DNA of 64,000 bases from Botrimarina hoheduenensis (GTDB lineage Bacteria; Planctomycetota; Planctomycetia; Pirellulales; Lacipirellulaceae): the NCBI RefSeq assembly GCF_007859815.1, contig NZ_SJPH01000002.1, forward strand, positions 694,001-758,000, written 5' to 3'. The notes beneath the pieces are model-generated. The model was not told where the DNA came from, ran no database searches, and saw only the letters and a program-made list of their open reading frames with translations. The translations under genes and the position numbers were made by a program. Of this stretch, positions 54,767 through 64,000 are shown one piece after another. Position 1 is the first letter of the stretch; every line of letters begins with the position of its first letter.

Positions 54767-55522
54767 ATGCGTAAGAAGCTGATCGCCGGCAACTGGAAGA
54801 TGAACACCGACCGGGCAACGGCCGTTGAGCTCGCCAAGGGCGTGGCTGCGGGTGCCGCCGAGGCCGGCGACGCCGACCTCGTGGTGTGCCCCCCCGCGGT
54901 CTACCTGTCGGTCGTTGCCGAGGCCTTAGCTGGCAGTCCGGTAGCGCTGGGTGCCCAGAACATGTGCTGCCAAGACAATGGTGCCTTCACCGGTGAAATC
55001 AGCCATACCATGCTGACCGACCTGGGCGTGGAGTACGTGATCCTTGGTCACAGCGAGCGGCGGACGATCTTTGGCGAAACCGACAAGAACGTTAGCGACA
55101 AGACTCTGAAGGCCCTCGCGGCCGGACTGGCCCCGATCGTGTGCGTCGGCGAGCTGCTGGAAGAACGCGAGGCGGGCAAGACGGCCGAAGTGATCCGCAC
55201 CCAGTTTGAGGGCTCATTGGCCGGCGTGTCGGAGACCCAGATCACCAGCGTCGTGATCGCCTACGAGCCCGTCTGGGCAATTGGCACGGGCAAAGTCGCT
55301 ACACCCGAGCAAGCCGAAGAGGTCCATGCCGACCTTCGCCGGTTGCTCACCGAACGCTACACTGCGGAGATCGCCCAGGGGATCCGCATCCTCTACGGCG
55401 GGAGCATGAAGCCGGGCAACGCCGCCGAACTGCTGGCGCTGCCCAACGTTGATGGCGGTTTGATTGGCGGCGCGAGCCTCAAGCCGGCCGATTTCCTGGG
55501 GATCGCCAAGGCGGGACTCTAA
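54767..55522 (+). CDS. tpiA: Triosephosphate isomerase
   Basis: 251 residues from ATG 54767, with AGGTGA about 5 nt upstream; a GTG at 54758 would add three residues. Motifs are LIAGNWKMN at the start, ILGHSERR with the electrophilic His95-equivalent, AYEPVWAIGTG with the catalytic Glu, and the phosphate-binding LYGGSMKPGNAAELL and VDGGLIGGASL. It interconverts dihydroxyacetone phosphate and glyceraldehyde 3-phosphate in glycolysis. It is followed closely by secG, as in many bacteria. TACCAAAAAA occurs twice in the preceding gap (54727 and 54744 area). Confidence 0.98.
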   Translation: MRKKLIAGNWKMNTDRATAVELAKGVAAGAAEAGDADLVVCPPAVYLSVVAEALAGSPVALGAQNMCCQDNGAFTGEISHTMLTDLGVEYVILGHSERRTIFGETDKNVSDKTLKALAAGLAPIVCVGELLEEREAGKTAEVIRTQFEGSLAGVSETQITSVVIAYEPVWAIGTGKVATPEQAEEVHADLRRLLTERYTAEIAQGIRILYGGSMKPGNAAELLALPNVDGGLIGGASLKPADFLGIAKAGL

Positions 55523-55609
55523 AGAAGAAGACTTTATCGCTCGTGGCCGAATCCCCTTTTAGTGTTTAGTGGGCCGATTCGCTGCGGCATCGCTACGGAA
55601 AAGCGTTCT

Positions 55610-56053
55610 ATGGAAACCTTGATTCAGCTCATCCTGTCCGCCATGGCGGTCTTCATGATCCTGCTGGTGCTCGTGCAGCGCGGCCGGGGAGGCGGACTGG
55701 CGGGAGCCTTGGGCGGCCCGGGCGGCTCAAGCGCGTTCGGTGCCAAAGCCGGCGATACGTTTACCCGGATCACGGTCTGGGCCGCTGCCATCTGGATCAT
55801 CACCTGTGTGTTGTGTGCCTACTGGGCCAACAATCGGGGTGACTCGTTTGGCGATAGCGAGATCAACCTCGCGACCGGTACGAGCCAATCGGACGGTGGC
55901 GACTCGGGCGCTAGCACTTCAGGTGCCGCGACGGCTGACGCCGACTCCGAAGACTCGCCCGCTGCGGAGACCACCACCGATGCCCCGGCTGAGACCAGCG
56001 GCACCGGCGAGGACGGCTCGACCACTCCCGACGACCAGCCCGCCAGCGAGTGA
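55610..56053 (+). CDS. secG: Preprotein translocase subunit SecG
   Basis: 147 residues from ATG 55610. Two membrane helices (LIQLILSAMAVFMILLVLVQ and VWAAAIWIITCVLCAYWA) flank the SecG signature QRGRGGGLAGALGGPGGSSAFG. SecG is the small partner of SecYE in protein export. The C-terminal 55 residues are an acidic, Ser/Thr/Ala-rich tail longer than in most SecG proteins (about 75-110 residues in many bacteria). It lies between tpiA (87 nt) and yicC (13 nt), so co-transcription is likely. Confidence 0.93.
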   Translation: METLIQLILSAMAVFMILLVLVQRGRGGGLAGALGGPGGSSAFGAKAGDTFTRITVWAAAIWIITCVLCAYWANNRGDSFGDSEINLATGTSQSDGGDSGASTSGAATADADSEDSPAAETTTDAPAETSGTGEDGSTTPDDQPASE

Positions 56054-56066
56054 GGCTAGCTCTACA

Positions 56067-56975
56067 GTGCTCGTTAGCATGACCGGGTTCGGCGAAGGCC
56101 GGAGCGAATCGGCCTCGATCGCCGTCACGGCCGAGGTGCGTTCGATCAACAATCGGCACCTTAAGATCAGCTATCGATCGAGCGACGGCTATCACGGCCT
56201 GGAGCCCCAGGTTGAGAAGCTCGTGCGGGGGTCGATACGGCGAGGTACGGTGCAGGTGAACGTCCGCATCGAGCGCCGCAACGCCGCGGCCGATTACCGG
56301 CTCAACACCGCGGTGCTGCAGAGCTACCAGGAGCAATTGACGCAACTGGGAGGCGTCCATTCGATGCCCCCGCTCGAGCGTTTGCTCTCGCTTCCCGGCG
56401 TGATTTCCACGCCCGACGCATCTGCCGCCGATCCCGAGGCCGATTGGCCGACGATCGAAGCGGCTCTGTCAGCGGCACTTGCCGCGCTGGACACCATGCG
56501 GCGCCAAGAGGGGGCGGCACTGGCGGAAGACCTGATCGCCAATCGTCGCCAGGTAGAGGAGCAGCTGGCGGGGATCGAGGTGCGAGCGCCGCTCGTGGCG
56601 GCGGACTATCGCGAGCGGCTTCACGACCGAGTGAAGCAGGCGGTCGAAAAGCTGGGCGTTTCGCTCGAGCCCGCGGACCTGGTTCGCGAGATCGCGCTGT
56701 TCGTCGATCGGAGTGACATCTCGGAAGAGATCGTGCGGCTGCGCAGCCATCTGGAGCAGTTCGAGGCGACCATTGCCGCCGACGCTCAGAGCGCTGGTAC
56801 CAACGGTAACAAGCAGGAGGGGGCCGGCCGCAAGCTGGAGTTCATCGCCCAGGAAATGGGCCGCGAGACGAACACGATTGGGTCCAAAGCCAACGACACG
56901 GAGATCTCGCGTCGGGTAGTGGAGGTCAAGGCTTCGCTCGAGCGTGTCCGAGAGCAAGTCCAGAACGTGGAGTAA
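56067..56975 (+). CDS. YicC/YloC-family endoribonuclease
   Basis: 302 residues from GTG 56067; ATG 56079 is just inside. The N-terminal family mark is SMTGFG, then EVRSINNRHLKISYR and IRRGTVQVNVRIER. The C-terminal half has the conserved SDISEEIVRLRSHLEQF and GRKLEFIAQEMGRETNTIGSKAND, the YicC domain end. YicC proteins are RNases, known from E. coli to act with sRNA-linked decay. It sits between secG (13 nt) and gmk (102 nt), a common order (yicC-gmk-rpoZ) in many bacteria. Confidence 0.95.
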   Translation: MLVSMTGFGEGRSESASIAVTAEVRSINNRHLKISYRSSDGYHGLEPQVEKLVRGSIRRGTVQVNVRIERRNAAADYRLNTAVLQSYQEQLTQLGGVHSMPPLERLLSLPGVISTPDASAADPEADWPTIEAALSAALAALDTMRRQEGAALAEDLIANRRQVEEQLAGIEVRAPLVAADYRERLHDRVKQAVEKLGVSLEPADLVREIALFVDRSDISEEIVRLRSHLEQFEATIAADAQSAGTNGNKQEGAGRKLEFIAQEMGRETNTIGSKANDTEISRRVVEVKASLERVREQVQNVE

Positions 56976-57077
56976 GCACGTCCGCGACCAGTTGCCCCCC
57001 CTCCCCCTAGCCGGCAGACCGGCTCCTTTGCTCCGCTGCACCGCCCCCCGTCGGATTCGTCTCGATCGCCCCCGCCC

Positions 57078-57689
57078 ATGCCCGCAGCCACCGGCAAACT
57101 CGTGATCCTTTCGGGCCCCTCGGGGGTCGGAAAATCGACGATTGTTCGCAAGCTGCTTGGTCGCACCGCGGAGCGATTACGGCTGAGCGTTTCGGCAACC
57201 ACCCGCCCCCCCCGCCCGGGTGAAGCGGACGGCGTGGACTACCATTTTCTTTCGCACGAGGCGTTCGCCAGCCGGAGGCAACGGGGCGAATTCTTGGAAT
57301 GCGTCGAGGTTTTTGGCCGGGGGCACTGGTATGGAACGCTTCTTGCAGAGGTAACGCCTAGCCTAGAAGCCGGCCGGTGGGTACTTTTAGAGATTGATGT
57401 CGATGGTGCTGAGCGAGCGCTGGCGGCGTTTCCTGAGGCGGTAAGCATCTTCCTGACCGCGGCGGCCGATCCCGCCGAGGCGCTGCAGGTGCTCCGCGAG
57501 CGGCTCGAAGCCCGTGGCACCGAAGATCCCGAAGCGATTGCCCGCCGGCTGGAGGTCGCCCAACGCGAGCTCCAGCGGAGTTCCCGATACCGATACACCG
57601 TCGTCAACGGCGGGCCCCAAGAAGGGGGCCTCGACTTCGCCGTCGATGAAATCCACCAATTGCTGGTCGCCGAAGGATTGCCCGTATGA
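57078..57689 (+). CDS. gmk: Guanylate kinase
   Basis: 203 residues. The P-loop is [12 protein letters not shown], with the GMP-binding parts [20 protein letters not shown] and [16 protein letters not shown], and the family end [18 protein letters not shown] with the VVNGG strand. It phosphorylates GMP to GDP. rpoZ overlaps its stop by 4 nt (ATGA), so the two are translationally coupled. Start ATG 57078. Confidence 0.97.
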   Translation: MPAATGKLVILSGPSGVGKSTIVRKLLGRTAERLRLSVSATTRPPRPGEADGVDYHFLSHEAFASRRQRGEFLECVEVFGRGHWYGTLLAEVTPSLEAGRWVLLEIDVDGAERALAAFPEAVSIFLTAAADPAEALQVLRERLEARGTEDPEAIARRLEVAQRELQRSSRYRYTVVNGGPQEGGLDFAVDEIHQLLVAEGLPV

Positions 57690-57946
57690 TTGATGCGCTG
57701 AAAGAAGAAGAGATCGTCAACAAGGTCGGTGGTCGATTCAAGCTCTCGACCCTGATCCAAAAGCGCCTTGTCGCCCTTAACGGGGGCGCTCGTCCGCTCG
57801 TGAATATCGACTCTCACGAGAAGATGGAGATTGTGGTCCAGGAGATTCTTCAGGACAAAATCTTCCTCGACTCGTCCAGCGAAGTGAAGATCACCGGCGC
57901 GCCGCAGGACTTGGGCGCGCTCGAGTTCGATCTCGATAGCCTCTGA
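57686..57946 (+). CDS. rpoZ: RNA polymerase omega subunit
   Basis: 86 residues. The omega pattern is plain: [21 protein letters not shown], corresponding to the conserved helix R(F/Y)-x-L-x3-A-x-KRA region, then [20 protein letters not shown]. It is a bit longer than short omegas, with an acidic C-terminus ending FDLDSL. Omega helps RNA polymerase assembly and ppGpp response. Its position between gmk and a CoaC-type gene supports the call; it overlaps gmk by 4 nt. Confidence 0.9.
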   Translation: MIDALKEEEIVNKVGGRFKLSTLIQKRLVALNGGARPLVNIDSHEKMEIVVQEILQDKIFLDSSSEVKITGAPQDLGALEFDLDSL

Positions 57947-57959
57947 GCGAGTTGCCGCC

Positions 57960-58505
57960 GTGTCGGAGATCGTGATCGGCGTGAGCGGCGGTGTGGCGGC
58001 CTACAAGACGGCCTACTTGGTCAGTCGGCTTGCGCAGGCCGGGCACGGGGTGCGTGTGGTGATGACCAGGGCCGCAACCCAATTTGTCGGCCCCCCCACC
58101 TTTTCCGCGCTCACCGGACGCCCGGTGCTGGTCGATTCCTTCGATCTGGCCGAACACCCGCTCGGACCGCATATCGAGCTTGCCCGCGGTGCCGACCTGC
58201 TCTGCGTGGCCCCGGCGACCGCCGATCTGCTCGCCAAAGCCGCGCTCGGACTGGCCGACGACCTGCTCAGCACGCTGCTGCTCTCCTTCACCGGACCGGT
58301 GCTGATGGCCCCGGCCATGAACGCCGAGATGTGGGCCAAACCCGCTGTAAAACGCAATGTTGAGCAGCTTCGGGCCGATGGCGTGCACCTGGCTGAGCCG
58401 GGCGAGGGGTGGCTGAGTTGCCGGGTTCGTGGCCCCGGCAGAATGGCCGAGCCGGAGGACCTAGCCAATCTGATCGTCAAAATGCTCCAAAGCGGTGCCG
58501 CCTGA
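57960..58505 (+). CDS. coaC: Phosphopantothenoylcysteine decarboxylase (CoaC domain alone)
   Basis: 181 residues from GTG 57960. It is a flavoprotein of the HFCD family: [38 protein letters not shown], the His and FMN site [23 protein letters not shown], and the substrate-recognition clamp [21 protein letters not shown] with its PAMN motif. It decarboxylates phosphopantothenoylcysteine in CoA synthesis. Many bacteria have a fused CoaBC of about 400 residues; here the CoaB synthetase is absent from the frame and from the next 500 bp, so the gene is a stand-alone CoaC. It lies 14 nt after rpoZ in a coupled set. Confidence 0.92.
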   Translation: MSEIVIGVSGGVAAYKTAYLVSRLAQAGHGVRVVMTRAATQFVGPPTFSALTGRPVLVDSFDLAEHPLGPHIELARGADLLCVAPATADLLAKAALGLADDLLSTLLLSFTGPVLMAPAMNAEMWAKPAVKRNVEQLRADGVHLAEPGEGWLSCRVRGPGRMAEPEDLANLIVKMLQSGAA

Positions 58506-58583
58506 CCGTGCTTGCCCAAGCTCGGTAGCCGCCCCCGGTGCTAGCCCTGGACGAAACGCTCTTTCGGGACGATACTACTTGAA

Positions 58584-59200
<617 letters not shown>

Positions 59201-60352
59201 ATGAATAGCATTCGCTTCGCAGCCACAGCGTGCATGGGATGGCTAGCTCTGCTCTCCGCAGCCCCCCACGCACTCGGTATGGATTTTTTTTACGTCGGCC
59301 CCAGCAACGGCAACTTCTTTGATGCCGCCAACTGGAACGACCAAGCCGATGGACTGGGTGCCTTCCTATCGACGCCCGTCATCGATGGCGTAACCGGCGA
59401 GATCGAGCACGCTTTGGTGATCGATAACGCTGCGGTCTTGGCAGGAGCGAGTGTCGTTTTTGGCGGCGGGTCGCTGACGATGAACACCGGTGCCGGGCTC
59501 ACGGTGAGCGGTGGGTTTGATATCCAGGGAGCGGCCTCGCTGACGATGACTGGTGCCGCGCTGTCCGCCAACTCGGGAGCGACCGGCCAGATCGAGTTCA
59601 GCTCTGGATCGACCGTCTCGATCTCCGGATCGATGGTCACGGCGAGCGATGATATTTTCCTGCGGGGGTTCACTACCATCGCCGATTCGATGTTCGAGAG
59701 CACGGGCGACGATATCGAGTTTCGTGACACCGCGACAATTGTCTCCATCAGCGGCAGCGACTTCTTCGCGTCGGGCATGGGGACGACCGACTTCAATCAG
59801 TTCATCATTCTTCAGACACCGAGCATGACGGTTTCGAGCTCGTCTTTCCGAGGGGGATTGCTGGGTATTGATGGCGAAACGGTAACCGCAGTTCGCGCGA
59901 TCGACTCCAGCTTTGTGTTCTCGGGCGATGTCGAGAACGCTTTTGCCAGTTCATCGGTTGGTGTTCACACGCTGAGCCTTGAGGGAACCTCGACACTAGA
60001 AGCCGATCAACTCGAAGAGGGGGTCGCGCTGTTCCTCAAGGGTTCCTCAACGGCAACGTTTATCGATTCGCTGGCTGACGCGGACGGTGATAGCTGGCTA
60101 ACCGGCGGGGCCTCGGTCCGCCTTGATTCGTTCGATGCGTCGCTCGTGTTCCCCAGCGATCAGATCACCGATGTCCGGAACCGCGTCTTTAACGGCCTGG
60201 CTTCAACCAGTTACGCTCTGAGCCCCGGGACGTTCTCACCAAACAACTGGGACGGCTTCAGCGCCGTGACCTTGCAGATTGTTCCCGAGCCGATGACCGG
60301 TGTTCTGGCGCTGGTTGCAGGAGCGGGAATCATTTGTGGTCGTCTCCGCTGA
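59201..60352 (+). CDS. PEP-CTERM exported beta-rich protein
   Basis: 383 residues from ATG 59201. A signal peptide (hydrophobic around 7-27) is followed by a region starting DFFYVGPSNGNFFDAANWND, and a long series of short Ser/Gly/Thr/Ala strands, such as GASVVFGGGSLTMNTGAGLTV and SGSTVSISGSM, that look like a parallel beta-helix or autotransporter-like repeat. The tail is VPEP, hydrophobic and GRLR. No dockerin-like domain or catalytic motif is seen. It is typical of planctomycete 'DAANWN' PEP-CTERM proteins of unknown function. The next gene follows after 167 nt on the same strand. Confidence 0.78.
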   Translation: MNSIRFAATACMGWLALLSAAPHALGMDFFYVGPSNGNFFDAANWNDQADGLGAFLSTPVIDGVTGEIEHALVIDNAAVLAGASVVFGGGSLTMNTGAGLTVSGGFDIQGAASLTMTGAALSANSGATGQIEFSSGSTVSISGSMVTASDDIFLRGFTTIADSMFESTGDDIEFRDTATIVSISGSDFFASGMGTTDFNQFIILQTPSMTVSSSSFRGGLLGIDGETVTAVRAIDSSFVFSGDVENAFASSSVGVHTLSLEGTSTLEADQLEEGVALFLKGSSTATFIDSLADADGDSWLTGGASVRLDSFDASLVFPSDQITDVRNRVFNGLASTSYALSPGTFSPNNWDGFSAVTLQIVPEPMTGVLALVAGAGIICGRLR

Positions 60353-60519
60353 TTGCTTACGAACCGACCGTCTTGCGGCGTGCGGATCGTCTCTGATTCA
60401 TGGACAATCCGCCGCCGCTTTTTTGATCGTTGTCGCTGCTGCTTCGCTGCCTCGCCCAACTTGCCTCGTGCCTCATCGCGAGTCGGCCCACCCGATACTC
60501 TCACTCCCCCGCAGTTTCT

Positions 60520-61983
60520 ATGAGTCGCAATCGTCGGAAGTCTATTGGCGGAGCCGCTGCTTGCTGGATTGCCATGATGGCTTGGGGGCCGATGGCTGAG
60601 GGAGCCAAGGTGCCTGTTGCCGGCGTCAGCCCCAACAACACCGCGAACCCGCTCCGCACGATCGAGAGTGTTGTCTTCAGCCCCAACGGCCAGCAACTGC
60701 TGATCCGCGGGGCCCTGACCGCGAGCTCCACCAACGACTTTGCCTATACTCTCCCGCTCAGCGGGGGAATCCCAACGAAGGTAAACGAAGGAACGGCAGA
60801 CGTGGACTTCGTTCCACGCTACACACCTGACGGAACGCAGATTGTTTACTCCGCCAATAACCAGTTGCTGCGTGTTCCAGCGGCAGGGGGAGCGGCAACC
60901 ACTATCACCACCGACGATACCCGTTTCTTTCACATTACTTCGGATGGTCAGCGCGTCGTCTACATCTCGCGGCCAACCGGTAGCACGCCCGACGTGCTCC
61001 GCTCGGTTCTGCTCACCGGCGGGGCAACCACGGTGCTTTCCACTCCCACCCAGGGCGATATTGACCGCGAGACCTTTCAGCTTACTCCCGACGGCCAGAC
61101 GGTGGTGTTTGCGTCGAGCTTTCTCAACCCCACCTCAGCGAACGAGGACTCGCTTTTTCGTGTTCCCGCCGCTGGGGGTGCCGCTCCGACCCTGATCAAC
61201 TTTGGCCCCACCGCTCCGCACATCATCGACATCCGTGGCGTTGAGGTCACGGGCGATGGCCGCGTCGCCTTCGTGGCCGACTATTTGGTCAACAACAACT
61301 ACAACTTAAATTTTGTGCCGATTGGTGGTGGTACCGCCGCTCTTCTCCCAGGCTTCAGCATCCCTTCGGGCGCCGATATCCGCGACTTCCGTCTGTCTCC
61401 TGACGGACGTTACTTCGCGTTCTCGTCAGACTTCCAGACCGTCAATGTTTTTGAGCTGTATGTGGCAGAGATCACGGGCGGCGCGCCGGTGAAAGTCAGT
61501 TTGCCGTTCACGGCTGAGGCCATTGACTTGGACATCACGGGCGATGGCTTCCCGGACATCTCCGATGGCAACATCGATAGCGATATCCTGGAGGCCGAAG
61601 GGGCGATCGCTTGGTCGCCTGACGGGCGTAAGGTTGCCTACATAGCGGACGGTGAAATCGATAATCTGTACGAGCTTTATCTGGTCGATAACCCGCTATT
61701 CGAAGCCGCACCGGGAGATTACAACGCCGACGGCCTCGTCGATTTGGCGGATTACACCGTGTGGCGTGACACGCTGAATTCGACAACCGATCTGCGTGCC
61801 GATGGCTCCAATAACAACGTGGTTGACCAGGCGGACTATGCGTTTTGGGTGAACGCCTTCAATGGTGTCAACGCGGTCGCGGTGCCCGAGCCCGGTACGG
61901 CGGGGTTTGTTCTGCTCGGGTTGCTGGCAACGTACTGGTCAGCGCCACTCACGAGGGATGCGGTGCGGAGCTTGCCGAACTGA
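60520..61983 (+). CDS. TolB-like beta-propeller protein with dockerin-like domain and PEP-CTERM
   Basis: 487 residues from ATG 60520. After a signal peptide, the mature part has repeated blades with the pattern SPNGQQLLIRG, TPDGTQIVYSANN, TSDGQRVVYIS, TPDGQTVVFASS, SPDGRYFAFSSD and SPDGRKVAYIAD: the TolB/PD40-type WD40-like propeller, about six blades. A dockerin-like pair follows ([19 protein letters not shown] and VVDQADYAFWVNAF) and then a PEP-CTERM tail from VPEP. Propellers of this kind bind proteins, sugars or act as sensors; no catalytic site is seen. The DUF1559 gene is 47 nt downstream and probably co-transcribed. Confidence 0.85.
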   Translation: MSRNRRKSIGGAAACWIAMMAWGPMAEGAKVPVAGVSPNNTANPLRTIESVVFSPNGQQLLIRGALTASSTNDFAYTLPLSGGIPTKVNEGTADVDFVPRYTPDGTQIVYSANNQLLRVPAAGGAATTITTDDTRFFHITSDGQRVVYISRPTGSTPDVLRSVLLTGGATTVLSTPTQGDIDRETFQLTPDGQTVVFASSFLNPTSANEDSLFRVPAAGGAAPTLINFGPTAPHIIDIRGVEVTGDGRVAFVADYLVNNNYNLNFVPIGGGTAALLPGFSIPSGADIRDFRLSPDGRYFAFSSDFQTVNVFELYVAEITGGAPVKVSLPFTAEAIDLDITGDGFPDISDGNIDSDILEAEGAIAWSPDGRKVAYIADGEIDNLYELYLVDNPLFEAAPGDYNADGLVDLADYTVWRDTLNSTTDLRADGSNNNVVDQADYAFWVNAFNGVNAVAVPEPGTAGFVLLGLLATYWSAPLTRDAVRSLPN

Positions 61984-62030
61984 ATCAACAAGCGTGCGAC
62001 GATTTAGCCTGACACCTATTTTGGTATCCA

Positions 62031-63113
62031 ATGGAGAAGCGTGTGATTCCAGCCAAGAGACGACGCGCAGGCAAGAAGCCGCGACCGTGGCGAGGTTTGG
62101 CCGGTTTTACACTCGTCGAGCTCTTGGTGGTGATCGCCATCATTGGCATCTTGGTTGCGTTGTTGCTGCCGGCAGTTCAAGCAGCGCGTGAGGCCGCCCG
62201 CCGGATCAACTGCACCAGTAATCTGAAGCAGATTGGTCTGGCGGTTCTGAACTATGAATCCGCACGCGGCAAGCTCCCGCCCGGCGGTTCCTACGGACCC
62301 AAACCCACCAGCTCGCCGACCGCGCAGGTCACGCTGATCGCGGGCCTGAACCACAGCTGGTTCGTGTTCATCCTGGAGTATCTGGAAGAGCAGGCGTTGT
62401 TTGATCAGTTTGATGTCCAGTCGGTCAATGTCGCGTTGACGCCAGGTTCACCGGCCGCCAACCAGCCTACGTCGCTGCTGTGCCCGTCCGATGGTGCCAG
62501 CGGTCGGCGTTACGAGCATCGCTTGCTGAAGATCGATGGGCAGCCGTCTTACTTTGGCAAAGGCAACTACGCTGCTTACACAAGCGTTTATCACGCCGAT
62601 CGGCTGGGCTTTCCCGGGGCGATTCCGCTCTTCGGGCAAGAGCTGCGGGAGGTGTCAGACGGCACGACCGCTACGCTGATGGTTTCCGAGGTTCGCACGC
62701 GCGCTACCGAGAAAGACGTCCGGGGAGCTTGGGCGTTGCCCTGGGCCGGTGCCGCCTTGCTGGCCTATGACATGCACAGCGCTAATGGCATCAGCGGACC
62801 CGACGCGGTAGACCGATTCGAACCGCTCACAGCTTGGCTCGAAGACGGTTTAGCCAGGACGCCTAACGGGCTGATCTACGACGCGATCGATCGGTGCGAC
62901 GGTCCTGAAGAAGCACTCTTTGAGGGGCTCCCCTGCACCGGGGATGGCCGAGAGGGGGGCCTGTCTTTCCAATCGGCCGCACCGCGCGCGGCTCACACGG
63001 GCGGAGTGAACGCTGGCTACCTCGACGGGCGTGTGGAATTCGTCCTTGATGATATTGATCCGCTGGTCATGACTTACCTCGTGTACGTACGCGACGGTAG
63101 TAGCATCCGCTAG
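62031..63113 (+). CDS. DUF1559 pseudopilin-like protein (third copy)
   Basis: 360 residues. Basic N-terminus ([16 protein letters not shown]) then the pilin-like segment [16 protein letters not shown] at about 27-42 and [11 protein letters not shown]. The C-terminal motif [17 protein letters not shown] is present near residue 328. The middle is shorter than in the locus B copy and contains [13 protein letters not shown]. It is 47 nt after the propeller gene. Unlike the two LacI loci no regulator is adjacent. Function is unknown. Confidence 0.95.
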   Translation: MEKRVIPAKRRRAGKKPRPWRGLAGFTLVELLVVIAIIGILVALLLPAVQAAREAARRINCTSNLKQIGLAVLNYESARGKLPPGGSYGPKPTSSPTAQVTLIAGLNHSWFVFILEYLEEQALFDQFDVQSVNVALTPGSPAANQPTSLLCPSDGASGRRYEHRLLKIDGQPSYFGKGNYAAYTSVYHADRLGFPGAIPLFGQELREVSDGTTATLMVSEVRTRATEKDVRGAWALPWAGAALLAYDMHSANGISGPDAVDRFEPLTAWLEDGLARTPNGLIYDAIDRCDGPEEALFEGLPCTGDGREGGLSFQSAAPRAAHTGGVNAGYLDGRVEFVLDDIDPLVMTYLVYVRDGSSIR

Positions 63114-63155
63114 CCCGATTCCCCGTTCATTGCCGGGCGTTTCGCCCGATCGCCC

Positions 63156-63515
63156 GTGTCAAAGTCAAAGTCTCCACCGCCTTCTTTGCTGTTGGTCGCT
63201 TGCCTAACGCTAGGAATCGCGTTGCTGGTTGCGGGGTTTGCCTGGCCGGTGCTCTTTGGCAGGCCCTCCGAGGCGGCCCGAAACGAAGCGACCGAATTCC
63301 TCGACGCTAGCCAGGCGATGGAATCGGCCGCCGCCGCCCGCACCGCCGCTGAACGCGACGCCCAGATGAGCGAGGTCCGTGACCGCTATCGTGAGGCCCG
63401 GAAGAAAGTCGAATCCACACGCGATGCGGCGGGTAAGACGGCTTTCTGGTTGAAGGTTGCCGGAGGCGGCGTAGCGGCGGTGGGTGCCTTTGGTCTGCTG
63501 GCAAATCGTTCTTAG
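63156..63515 (+). CDS. Small membrane protein with a coiled-coil centre
   Basis: 119 residues from GTG 63156. A membrane helix lies near the N-terminus (LLLVACLTLGIALLVAGFAW), then a charged helix rich in Ala, Glu and Arg (EAARNEATEFLDASQAMES, SEVRDRYREARKKVEST) with heptad-like spacing, then a second hydrophobic segment near the C-terminus (WLKVAGGGVAAVGAFGLL). Thus two membrane helices frame a coiled coil. It follows the DUF1559 gene by 42 nt with a small hairpin (CGGGCG-TTT-CGCCCG, 63134-63148) between. The function is unknown; a partner of the DUF1559 protein is possible. Confidence 0.7.
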   Translation: MSKSKSPPPSLLLVACLTLGIALLVAGFAWPVLFGRPSEAARNEATEFLDASQAMESAAAARTAAERDAQMSEVRDRYREARKKVESTRDAAGKTAFWLKVAGGGVAAVGAFGLLANRS

Positions 63516-63569
63516 TGTCCTTCACTTAGCTCCTGCATGCGGCGTCCTAGCGGTCGCCGTCTTCTGCCG

Positions 63570-64000
63570 ATGTCACGCTCGCCCCGTCCCGCTGCTAGTC
63601 GAGCGAATCGGTTCGGGGTGTGTCTCACGCTGTTGTCACTCTCGGTTCCAGTTAGCCCTGCCGCTGCAATCGAGTTGGTACTCGATTACACGCTAGATGA
63701 GAACAACGCGAATTGGTTCGGCGTTTCTCCCGAGGGAATCGCGCGGCGTGCGACACTCGACGCCGCGGCAGATTTTTTATCGGCGATCATTACGAACGAA
63801 GACTGGAGCGCCCTGCCATCGCTGAACCGTTCATTCGGTCTGACGGACTTGTTTGCGTCTTCGATCATCGGACTGGATGGCCAGCCGATTGCTGGCTTCG
63901 CCGAATCGGATGGGCGTGGGTATGAGTACTCGATCCCAACCAGTAACCGATCGGCGGTAGGGGCGAACCAGTACGTGGTTTATGTGGGAGCGTTCGCTTT
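63570..64000 (+). CDS. Exported protein, C-terminus cut by window edge
   Basis: The frame from ATG 63570 (or ATG 63537) stays open to the window end, about 143 codons. A signal peptide is likely (FGVCLTLLSLSVPVSPAAA), cleaved before IELVLDYTLDENNANWFG. The mature start ELVLDYTLD, with a helix rich in Ala and Asp (ATLDAAADFLSAIITNEDW), resembles planctomycete exported hypotheticals of the PEP-CTERM type that I recall with metallopeptidase-like parts, but no HExxH is in the visible portion. No stop, so the length is unknown. It lies 55 nt after the small membrane gene on the same strand. Confidence 0.7.
   Translation, partial: MSRSPRPAASRANRFGVCLTLLSLSVPVSPAAAIELVLDYTLDENNANWFGVSPEGIARRATLDAAADFLSAIITNEDWSALPSLNRSFGLTDLFASSIIGLDGQPIAGFAESDGRGYEYSIPTSNRSAVGANQYVVYVGAFA

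Overview
The window looks like chromosomal DNA of a marine-type planctomycete of the order Pirellulales, probably near Lacipirellulaceae. This is inferred from content, not from a database search. The signs are high GC, three DUF1559 pseudopilin-like genes, at least seven exported proteins ending in PEP-CTERM tails (four with a dockerin-like EF-hand pair just before the tail), a tetrahydromethanopterin C1 enzyme, a cysteine-rich CCEPAP-repeat secreted protein and a sulfatase.

Layout. 1-8.7 kb: a LacI-led leftward operon (LacI, two PEP-CTERM proteins, DUF1559) divergent from a GH10 xylanase and xylose isomerase. 8.7-16 kb: an STN-domain protein, formylmethanofuran:H4MPT formyltransferase, an S1-repeat protein overlapping a sulfatase, an RNase Z-like hydrolase and ScpA. 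16-27.5 kb: cysteine-rich protein, lipoproteins, a membrane P-loop ATPase, a sigma-54 response regulator, XerC-like recombinase, BshB1 and an M32 carboxypeptidase. 27.8-39 kb: a zinc-ribbon/membrane protein overlapping mutY, a dolichol-phosphate-mannose-synthase-like GT2, a 6-phosphofructokinase with a long acidic tail, an aldo/keto reductase, a symporter fused to a solute-binding domain, and MscS. 39-48.6 kb: a second LacI-centred glycan locus (lipoprotein, DUF1559, two PEP-CTERM proteins, divergent LacI and GH30) running on into gamma carbonic anhydrase and NDH-2. 48.8-58.7 kb: a small membrane protein, a HEPN-like protein, dnaK, then a housekeeping run pheA-aroF-tpiA-secG-yicC-gmk-rpoZ-coaC and tRNA-Asn. 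59-64 kb: two more PEP-CTERM proteins, a third DUF1559 gene, a small membrane protein and an exported protein cut by the window edge.

How the genes work together. The most notable pattern is that the two LacI loci have the same parts list: regulator, DUF1559 protein, a long PEP-CTERM protein with a nearly identical dockerin-like domain, a short PEP-CTERM protein and one exported glycoside hydrolase. In each locus the non-catalytic PEP-CTERM proteins appear to carry the same kind of beta-sandwich module as that locus's own enzyme (xylanase type in locus A, GH30 type in locus B). I propose that these are matched surface glycan-capture and degradation sets, a planctomycetal counterpart of a polysaccharide-utilisation locus. 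The parts are visible in the sequence; the binding role and coupling are inference.

Limits. All family calls are from recognised motifs read by eye. Starts are often uncertain because Shine-Dalgarno sequences are weak here. Promoters were mostly not called.
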